Origin: Candidatus Omnitrophota bacterium
GTDB lineage: Bacteria; Omnitrophota; Gorgyraeia; Gygaellales; JAHJCI01
Assembly: GCA_018813085.1 (NCBI GenBank)
Contig: JAHJCI010000118.1
Span: 1-12,598, forward strand
Direction of reading: 5' to 3'
Length of the DNA: 12,598 bases
Below the pieces are notes generated by a model. It saw only the letters and a program-made list of their open reading frames with translations, did not search any database and was not told where the DNA came from. Shown piece by piece: positions 1 through 5,234 of the stretch (position 1 is the first letter of the stretch; each line of letters opens with the position of its first letter). Position numbers and translations under genes: made by a program.

Positions 1-1205
1 ACAAAGCGGGCAACCGCTTCTTCTAATAAATCGATATTTTTTAATTTCTTTGCTGAAATTCTAACTACCCCTTTGAATCTTTTCCTGATCCGGGCATCCT
101 CCAGCTTCTGCCTGAGGTCTATTTTGTTGACCAGGGCGATTGTAGGCTTAGTTCCAACCTTACGCATTAAAATTCTATCTTCTTGGGATAAATTTTTACT
201 GCCATCAAAAACGAGTAAAACTAAATCTGCCTCTTTTATATATCGCCTGCTGCGCGAGACTGCTTTTCTTTCTATTAAATCCCTCGGCTGGATTATCCCG
301 GCGGTATCAACAACCCTTACGGGAATGCCCTTAATGTCCAATACCTCTTCGATAGTATCGCGCGTGGTACCGGCAAGAGGGGTAACGATTGAGCGTTCGC
401 ATTTTAGTAGCGCATTTAAAAGAGAAGACTTCCCGACGTTGGGCTTACCGCAAATCACCGCTTTTATGCCTTCGCGAAGAACTCTGCCCTGGGAAGCATT
501 CTCTAATATAAGCTCTAAATCCCGGGCTGCCTGTTTTAAACCGCAGGAGATTTTATTAATCTCTGCCGCCGGTAAATCCTGGTCGGGAAATTCGATATTA
601 ACCTCCAGGATGCTAAGTAAACTCAAAACCTTCTTTCTTAGCTGGCTTAATTTATTCGAGAGCAGGCCCTTTAACTGCCCCATACTTACGCTTAAGGCGT
701 AATCACTCTTTGCGCGAATAATATCCAGTACCGCTTCTGCCTGCGTTAAATCAATACGGCCGTTTAAAAATGCGCGCTGAGTAAACTCTCCGGGCCTGCT
801 GAGGCGCGCTCCTGAATCAAGGACTAATTCTAAAGTCTTTCTTAGAGGAATGATTCCGCCATGACAATTGATCTCTACTGTGTCTTCCCGTGTATAGCTT
901 TTTGGCGAACGCATTACCGTCAGGATGACTTCGTCAATCACTCCATCAGAATACAGAGGACAGAAAACAGAAGACAGATTTTTCTGACTTCTGACTTCTG
1001 ACTTCTGACTTCTATTCACTATCCATCCATAATGCGTGGTGTAAGTCTTAAAGCTTGAGGGCTTCCTACCGTCCTGGGAAACAAAAACCTTATCGGCGAT
1101 TGATAAAGCCCTCCTGCCGCTTATCCTGACAATGCCGATGCCCGACTCCCCGCAAGGCGTAGCAACTGCCGCAATTGTATCGTTTAAATTAATCTCTTTT
1201 TGCAT
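1..1205 (-). CDS. mnmE: tRNA uridine-5-carboxymethylaminomethyl modification GTPase MnmE, C-terminus cut by window edge
   Basis: MnmE works with MnmG to modify U34 in the wobble position of certain tRNAs, using methylene-tetrahydrofolate as carbon donor and GTP hydrolysis. The visible 401 residues hold the N-terminal folate-binding domain (DTIAAVATPCGESGIGIVRISG, split here as DTIAAVATP at 9-17 and GIGIVRISG at 22-30; CHGG at 114-117; PGEFTQRAFLNGR at 138-150), the helical domain, and the inserted G domain with GKPNVGKS (253-260), GTTRD (279-283), DTAG (300-303) and NKID (360-363). Usual length is about 450, so roughly 50 C-terminal residues, including the family's terminal Cys motif, lie outside the window. 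The ATG start gives the expected N-terminus and overlaps the end of folC by 17 nt, suggesting coupled translation. Residues 65-87 are encoded by a 7-bp repeat array and are absent from ordinary family members, which have a short loop here. The frame is not disrupted. Confidence 0.97.
   Translation of the reverse strand, partial: MQKEINLNDTIAAVATPCGESGIGIVRISGRRALSIADKVFVSQDGRKPSSFKTYTTHYGWIVNRSQKSEVRSQKNLSSVFCPLYSDGVIDEVILTVMRSPKSYTREDTVEINCHGGIIPLRKTLELVLDSGARLSRPGEFTQRAFLNGRIDLTQAEAVLDIIRAKSDYALSVSMGQLKGLLSNKLSQLRKKVLSLLSILEVNIEFPDQDLPAAEINKISCGLKQAARDLELILENASQGRVLREGIKAVICGKPNVGKSSLLNALLKCERSIVTPLAGTTRDTIEEVLDIKGIPVRVVDTAGIIQPRDLIERKAVSRSRRYIKEADLVLLVFDGSKNLSQEDRILMRKVGTKPTIALVNKIDLRQKLEDARIRKRFKGVVRISAKKLKNIDLLEEAVARF
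945..1013. repeat. 7-bp repeat array forming an inverted repeat inside mnmE
   Basis: On the plus strand the left arm reads as heptads ATACAGA, GGACAGA, AAACAGA, AGACAGA; a short T run follows; the right arm is four heptads of TCTGACT. The arms are imperfect reverse complements, so the array can fold as a long hairpin. It is 69 nt, a multiple of three, with no stop in the mnmE frame. It encodes residues 65-87, where the right arm gives a 7-residue peptide period (RSQKSEV then RSQK). Seen directly; the idea that it is an inserted element is inference. Confidence 0.85.
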
Positions 1206-2607
1206 ATTTACCTGTTTTTACTAAAAAATCCCTGACTTCCCCAACCAGGAACAAAGAACCGGCAACTAAGATTAAATCCTGAAACCCGGCCTTTTCCCTT
1301 GCTAACTCTATAGCCTCTCCTGCATCTTTAGTCTTAATAATCTGTTTTCTGTACTCTGGTTTCTGGTTTCCAATAGTTTGTTCAATATCATCCACATCCG
1401 CTGCCCGCGGGTTGTCTGCTTGCGTAAGAATAATCTCAGCGCTTATAGGGATGAGCTGGTTGCAAATTTCCTTTATATCCTTATCCTGAGAAATACCTAA
1501 AACTAAAATTATGCGTTTATCAGGGAAGTGTTCAATAATTGTCGTTCTAAGGGCTCCTGCAGAAGCAGCATTCTGCGCCCCGTCAAGAATAACCAGAGGC
1601 TGTTTACAGGCTATCTCGAACCTGCCTGGCCAGAGAGTATTATATAATCCTTTCTTGATCGCTTCAATACTCAAGCTCAACTGATAAAATTTTCTTAATG
1701 CCAGAACAACAGCTACCGCCAGGGTTGCGTTAACTACCTGGTGTAACCCAAGTTGAGTTATCTCTAAATCAGCGAGCCTGCCAAACTCACCGCCTATATC
1801 AAAACTTTGCCTGCTAATGCTTGCCTCTTTTCTTCTAAAGAATATATCTTTACCGATTTCATATAAGGCAGCATTTTTTTCTCTGGCCCTGTCCCTGATT
1901 ACCTTTATCGCCTCTTTCTCCTGCGGCGCGCTAATCACTACCAATCTTTCATCTTTTATTTTGAATCTTTTATTTTTTATGATTCCTGCCTTCTCAGAAG
2001 CAATTTCTTTTAAGGTATTTCCAAGCAGAGCTCTGTGCTCATAGCTTATGGGAGTAATCGCTGCTACTAAGGGATTAACCGTATTCGTTGCATCCAATCT
2101 CCCGCCAAGCCCGGTTTCCAGGACGCAATAATCAACCTGCTTTTCCTTAAAATAGAGGAATGCTAATGCGGTATAAACCTCAAAAAAAGAAAGCCGGCCA
2201 TACTTTGAGGATAAATTAAATTCTTCGATAACAGGGCGCAACCTGCAGAGCAAAGAAATTATCTCTTCCTCGGATATCATACCCTCAAACTCAACTATTG
2301 ATCCTTGAGCCCCGCCTCCCGGGGCCAATATCCGAATTCGTTCCCTGAAATCAGATAAATGCGGGGAAGTATAGAGCCCTACTCTAAAATCCCCCTGGCG
2401 TAATATATAAGCGATGAATGCAGAAGTAGAACCCTTGCCCTTTGTTCCGGCAATATGAATACTTCGTAAATCATGCTGCGGATTATGCAGTTTTTGCAGG
2501 AACGCCTTGAACCGCTGTAGATTCAGAGATTGCCTGTAGGAATAAACGCGGGTTTTTTCGTAGTTGATAAAAGAGTCTAAATATTGAACTGCTTCGGGGT
2601 AAGTCAT
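1189..2607 (-). CDS. folC: bifunctional folylpolyglutamate synthase / dihydrofolate synthase
   Basis: FolC ligates glutamate to dihydropteroate and to tetrahydrofolates with ATP, in the cytoplasm. From the chosen ATG the protein is 472 aa. It shows the Mur-ligase-type P-loop GTKGKGS (54-60), TSPHL (80-84), ETGLGGRLDATN (164-175), the LGNTLKEIASEKAGI region (195-209) that carries the family's carbamylated Lys, WPGRFE (326-331), DGAQNAAS (342-349) and the C-terminal VAGSLFLVGEVR (448-459). The open frame extends upstream to a TTG at 2649, but the ATG at 2607 gives the usual family N-terminus (MTYPEAVQYL); neither has a strong ribosome binding site. The gene lies about 120 nt downstream of purH and overlaps mnmE by 17 nt. 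Two 7-bp-period arrays are embedded at residues about 210-221 and 414-423. The usual DH pair of the family reads EH at 190-191. Confidence 0.95.
   Translation of the reverse strand: MTYPEAVQYLDSFINYEKTRVYSYRQSLNLQRFKAFLQKLHNPQHDLRSIHIAGTKGKGSTSAFIAYILRQGDFRVGLYTSPHLSDFRERIRILAPGGGAQGSIVEFEGMISEEEIISLLCRLRPVIEEFNLSSKYGRLSFFEVYTALAFLYFKEKQVDYCVLETGLGGRLDATNTVNPLVAAITPISYEHRALLGNTLKEIASEKAGIIKNKRFKIKDERLVVISAPQEKEAIKVIRDRAREKNAALYEIGKDIFFRRKEASISRQSFDIGGEFGRLADLEITQLGLHQVVNATLAVAVVLALRKFYQLSLSIEAIKKGLYNTLWPGRFEIACKQPLVILDGAQNAASAGALRTTIIEHFPDKRIILVLGISQDKDIKEICNQLIPISAEIILTQADNPRAADVDDIEQTIGNQKPEYRKQIIKTKDAGEAIELAREKAGFQDLILVAGSLFLVGEVRDFLVKTGKYAKRD
1341..1368. repeat. 7-bp repeat array inside folC, C-terminal domain
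   Basis: Four consecutive heptads on the plus strand: TCTGTTT, TCTGTAC, TCTGGTT, TCTGGTT. They share the TCTG-NNN pattern with the arms of the array in mnmE about 330 bp away. They encode folC residues 414-423 (NQKPEYRKQ), between the ADNPRA motif and the DAGEAI helix, a variable linker in the family. Confidence 0.7.
1945..1979. repeat. A/T-rich 7-bp repeat array inside folC, middle of gene
   Basis: Five heptads on the plus strand: TCTTTCA, TCTTTTA, TTTTGAA, TCTTTTA, TTTTTTA. They encode residues about 210-221 (KNKRFKIKDER) just after EKAGII, where family members usually have a short turn of the type KPGVPVV. The period is clear but the units are degenerate, so this is less certain than the array in mnmE. 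Confidence 0.55.
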
Positions 2608-2728
2608 AAATGAGCATACAACCCCGCTCCCAGTTACTGCCGCTAGCAATAGGAGTGTTCCGGCTGCGGGGTTAGTGACTCAAGGATCAATTTAATTGTT
2701 CCTGAGGCGGATTTAAATTGTGTTCTGG

Positions 2729-4288
2729 TTAATGCTTGAAATGCCTCCTGCCGGTCGTAACCATGGCAATCTTATGCTTATTACAGGCCGCGATAACTTC
2801 ATCGTCGGAGATTGAACCCCCGGGCTGGATTATTGCTTTGACCCCTGCGCGGGAAGCCTGAATGATTGCGTCTGGCTTTGGGAAAAATGCATCCGAGGCA
2901 AGGCAGGAATTCAGAGAAAGCTTCCCTGATTTTCGTTTTGCTATTATAACCGAGTCCACGCGGGACATTTGCCCTGCGCCGATACCTACGGTACGCCTGC
3001 CCCGGGTGAGAATAATCGCATTGGATTTGGTATGCTTTGCCACCTTCCAGGCAAAGGCCAGGCTTTCCATTTGCGCTTTTGTAGGTTTTTTTCTGGTAAC
3101 AACCTTGAGTCCAGCCAACTCTTCTAGCCCTGAATCTTTATCCTGTAGCAATAATCCACCGCTTACTCTCTTAAGGTCAAAATCATTCGCCTGGCCAAGA
3201 GCAGTCAGCTCTAATAAACGCAGGTTCTTTTTTTTCTTAAGCAGGCTTAATGCTTCTGGCCTAAATCCGGGGGCAATTACGCACTCAAGAAAACCGCTTT
3301 TTGCGATTAGTTTTGCGGTTTTTAAATCTACATCCCTGTTCAATCCTACGATACCTCCAAAGGCCGAAAGGCTGTCGCACTTGTAGGCATTCAGGTAAGC
3401 ACGCTCCAATAATTTATCTTCTGCAACTCCGCAAGGATTATTGTGCTTGCTAACCACTACTGCCGGAAGCTTAAACTCCATCACCAGCTCCCAGGTACTG
3501 TTCAAATCCAGGATATTATTGAAAGAAAGCTCCTTGCCGTGAAGTTGCCTTAAATTAACCAGGCCTGCCTTTGGCTGTTTTTCTTTATAGAAAGCTGCTT
3601 TCTGGTGAGGGTTTTCGCCGTAGCGTAAATCCTGAATCTTGCTGAATCCCAGATTCAACTCTCCGGGGAAGCCTCTCTCAGGAGCTTTTCCCTGTTTATA
3701 CTGAGAGTCCAAATAGCCGCAAATAGCTGCGTCGTAACCTGCGGTCAACTTGAATACTTCAGTAGCCAGCCGCTCTGCTGTCTGCCTGCTGATACTGCCT
3801 TTATTCTCTTTTAATTCTTTCAGCACTTGCGCATATTGATTTGGGCTGGAGACAACCGCAACCGATTGATGATTCTTGGCTGCCGAACGCAGCATAGACG
3901 GCCCGCCGATATCAATGTTTTCTATTGCCTCCTGGCGGCTGACTCCTTCTTTAGCTACGGTCTTTTCAAAAGGATAGAGGTTTACCACTACCATATCGAT
4001 CAGCCCGATCTGATGTTCCTCTAATGTCTTCCTATGCCCGGGGTTATCCCGCAAAGCCAGAAGACCGGCATGAATTTTAGGATGCAGGGTTTTTACTCTT
4101 CCGTCTAACATCTCGGGAAATCCGGTATAATCCGAGACATCAATTACTTTAATATTGTTTTCTCTCAATAAACGGGCTGTGCCTCCGGTTGAAAGAATCT
4201 CGACGCCCAGCCTGGAAAGTTCGCCTGCTAAATCAACAAGCCCTTTCTTATCGGATACGCTGATTAAAGCTCTCTTAACTGCTATCAT
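2729..4288 (-). CDS. purH: bifunctional AICAR transformylase / IMP cyclohydrolase
   Basis: PurH carries out the last two steps of de novo IMP synthesis: formyl transfer from 10-formyl-THF to AICAR, then ring closure. The 519-aa protein is full length. The N-terminal IMP cyclohydrolase (about 1-200) shows ALISVSDKKGL (7-17), STGGTA (33-38), DGRVKTLHPKIHAG (62-75) and NIDIGGPSMLRSAAKN (124-139). The transformylase part shows RYGENPHQ (222-229), the catalytic KHNNPCG (281-287), DSLSAFGGIV (305-314), KHTKSNAI (418-425), GIGAGQMSRVDS (435-446), SDAFFP (465-470) and a terminal RHFKH. The ATG is preceded by AGGAGG at 4295-4300 with 6-nt spacing, which fixes the start. The 135-nt leader has a candidate promoter and stem-loops. 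folC follows on the same strand. Confidence 0.98.
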   Translation of the reverse strand: MIAVKRALISVSDKKGLVDLAGELSRLGVEILSTGGTARLLRENNIKVIDVSDYTGFPEMLDGRVKTLHPKIHAGLLALRDNPGHRKTLEEHQIGLIDMVVVNLYPFEKTVAKEGVSRQEAIENIDIGGPSMLRSAAKNHQSVAVVSSPNQYAQVLKELKENKGSISRQTAERLATEVFKLTAGYDAAICGYLDSQYKQGKAPERGFPGELNLGFSKIQDLRYGENPHQKAAFYKEKQPKAGLVNLRQLHGKELSFNNILDLNSTWELVMEFKLPAVVVSKHNNPCGVAEDKLLERAYLNAYKCDSLSAFGGIVGLNRDVDLKTAKLIAKSGFLECVIAPGFRPEALSLLKKKKNLRLLELTALGQANDFDLKRVSGGLLLQDKDSGLEELAGLKVVTRKKPTKAQMESLAFAWKVAKHTKSNAIILTRGRRTVGIGAGQMSRVDSVIIAKRKSGKLSLNSCLASDAFFPKPDAIIQASRAGVKAIIQPGGSISDDEVIAACNKHKIAMVTTGRRHFKH

Positions 4289-4311
4289 TTAATACCTCCT
4301 ATAATGAGCAG

Positions 4312-4348
4312 ATAACTTACGCAGCTATGAAAGAGCGACGTAAGTTAT
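4312..4348. repeat. inverted repeat, 10-bp arms, in purH leader
   Basis: ATAACTTACG at 4312-4321 pairs with CGTAAGTTAT at 4339-4348 across 17 nt. It would form a stem-loop ending about 11 nt before the purH Shine-Dalgarno. No U-run follows, so it is not an intrinsic terminator. Confidence 0.75.
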
Positions 4349-4370
4349 AGCGAAGCGTCTGCGAATTAAA

Positions 4371-4395
4371 CCCTTGACATCAAAGATGTCAAGGG
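4371..4395. repeat. perfect palindrome, 11-bp arms, AAA centre
   Basis: CCCTTGACATC at 4371-4381 and GATGTCAAGGG at 4385-4395 are exact reverse complements around AAA. The palindrome contains a consensus TTGACA on each strand and overlaps the putative purH promoter, so an operator is the leading idea. It could also act as a hairpin at the end of the upstream transcript. Confidence 0.8.
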
Positions 4396-4402
4396 TAAGT
4401 TC

Positions 4403-4419
4403 CCCCGCCTGCGGCGGGG
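4403..4419. repeat. GC-rich hairpin just after the TGS-domain gene
   Basis: CCCCGCC (4403-4409) and GGCGGGG (4413-4419) pair around TGC. The stem is 7 bp, very GC-rich, and 4 nt beyond the stop of the upstream gene. No U-tract follows on the minus strand, so it may be a REP-like repeat or a weak or factor-assisted terminator. Confidence 0.6.
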
Positions 4420-4423
4420 TCAC

Positions 4424-4621
4424 TTATTTATTAAAGCGAAATTTGATTAAATCTGCATCCTGAACAATATAATCTTTACCCTCTAAGCGGAAATGGTTAT
4501 TTGCCCGCGCCTGGTTAATGCCGCCATCATTAACTAAATCACTAAAACTGATTACCTCCGCACGAATAAACCCCTTCTGGATATCGGAATGGATTAACCC
4601 GGAAGCCTGCCAGCAGCTCAT
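4424..4621 (-). CDS. C-terminal TGS-domain part of a YchF-like (DUF933) protein, in a shifted frame
   Basis: The 65 aa match the end of the YchF/OLA1 TGS domain: ASGLIHSDIQKGFIRAEVIS, then LEGKDYIVQDADLIKFRF at the C-terminus. In YchF this follows directly on the RAWxxKKG segment, which here ends the gene upstream in the neighbouring frame. The ATG overlaps the upstream TGA as ATGA, with GAGG 5 nt before the ATG, so separate coupled translation is possible. Moving the frame back by one nucleotide at the end of AAG would give RAWSLRKGMSCWQASG, a continuous YchF-like reading. A one-base deletion, an assembly error or a true split gene would all look like this. Confidence 0.75.
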   Translation of the reverse strand: MSCWQASGLIHSDIQKGFIRAEVISFSDLVNDGGINQARANNHFRLEGKDYIVQDADLIKFRFNK

Positions 4622-5130
4622 GCCTTCCTCAGGCTCCAGGCACGGGTTTCTTTCTCATTGGCGGTAAAAAAGGAGATATACCCGCAATGAGCATAAGCAG
4701 AAGCAAGGATTGTGTTTTTATCGGCCTCAATGCCTTGCGGCTCAACAAGAAAAACCGGCCTTAAGCTTAATAAAGGATAGCCCCGGGCGATTTTGCTCTC
4801 ATCCTCTGATAGCTCTAATTTAAAGAGAGTCTCCTCTTTTTCAAGCTGCGCCTTAAACTTATTCAGCAAATTCTTTTCCTGCTCCTCCTGGGAGCTGTTA
4901 ATCCTTTTCTCTATAAATTCCAGATCCATAAGGGCTAAATCGGTCTTTCCTGATTCCGGAGATATTATGCCGTCGCACTCTCCAAGCCTCTGGGCATCGG
5001 TAATCACTTCTACCTCTATATAAACCTTTTTAGCCGAATGGGCCATTTGCTTTAAGCCAGCAAGCCGCTCATCTATTATGCTTTCTTTACCCGCGGAAAA
5101 ATTATCAAGAGCAAAAATTCCTATTTTCAT
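4618..5130 (-). CDS. YchF-like (DUF933) protein lacking the GTPase domain, N-terminal part
   Basis: YchF/Obg-like ATPases have a G domain, an inserted coiled-coil hairpin and a C-terminal TGS domain; they associate with ribosomes. This 170-aa product keeps the coiled-coil region (DLALMDLEFIEKRI at about 64-77 and the Glu/Lys-rich helices after it, then LELSEDESK) and the start of the TGS domain (GYISFFTANEKETRAW near the end). The G domain is reduced to a short segment: MKIGIFALDNFSAGKES retains only a hint of a P-loop with wrong spacing, and the switch and NKxD-type motifs are missing. The ATG at 5130 has AGGAG 9 nt upstream; the open frame reaches further upstream but without a comparable signal. 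It follows the EF-G-2 gene by about 100 nt. The protein stops at TGA in the middle of the TGS domain, which continues in another frame. Confidence 0.8.
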   Translation of the reverse strand: MKIGIFALDNFSAGKESIIDERLAGLKQMAHSAKKVYIEVEVITDAQRLGECDGIISPESGKTDLALMDLEFIEKRINSSQEEQEKNLLNKFKAQLEKEETLFKLELSEDESKIARGYPLLSLRPVFLVEPQGIEADKNTILASAYAHCGYISFFTANEKETRAWSLRKA

Positions 5131-5234
5131 TAAAGACACTCCTTCTTTAGTGTATTTTTTAGTTAACGCCGGCAAGCTTTCCAGCTTAAGCGTACTTTCT
5201 CTGGTAAATTTTCTTTTAAAATATTACGGTTGGA

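Larger units (their letters stand above)
4289..4423 (-). promoter_or_regulatory. purH leader: candidate sigma70 promoter, three inverted repeats and Shine-Dalgarno
   Basis: Read on the minus strand, a -35-like TTGACA lies inside the palindrome at 4371-4395 and is followed after 16 nt by TTTAAT, 5 of 6 to the -10 consensus. Downstream is a 10-bp stem with a 17-nt loop at 4312-4348, then AGGAGG at 4295-4300. The start of the transcript and any regulator are inferred, not shown. The palindrome does not look like the E. coli PurR site or the B. subtilis PurBox. Confidence 0.55.

Noticed and set aside
73..702. Long open frame on the plus strand opposite mnmE (also those at 2862-3386, 6391-6966, 9714-10238, 10663-11274)
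   Set aside because: Each lies opposite a clear minus-strand gene with full family motifs; the plus-strand translations are Ser/Leu-rich, show no family motifs and have no convincing ribosome binding sites.
945..1013. Heptad array as a CRISPR or as a frameshifting pseudogene lesion in mnmE
   Set aside because: Units are 7 bp with no spacers, and the array is 69 nt with no stop in frame; mnmE motifs continue correctly on both sides.
2608..2649. Longer folC from the TTG at 2649
   Set aside because: The extra 14 residues (LAAVTGSGVVCSF) have no family match and no Shine-Dalgarno; the ATG at 2607 gives the usual N-terminus.
2608..2728. purH-folC gap: CCCCGC and GCGGGG arms as a terminator
   Set aside because: The 6-bp arms are about 38 nt apart, the intervening sequence does not pair well, and there is no U-run.
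5131..5234. Possible promoter or terminator between fusA2 and the YchF-like gene
   Set aside because: Only a 5-bp inverted repeat (AAGCT...AGCTT) is present; no -35/-10 pair or U-run stands out, so nothing was annotated besides the ribosome binding site.
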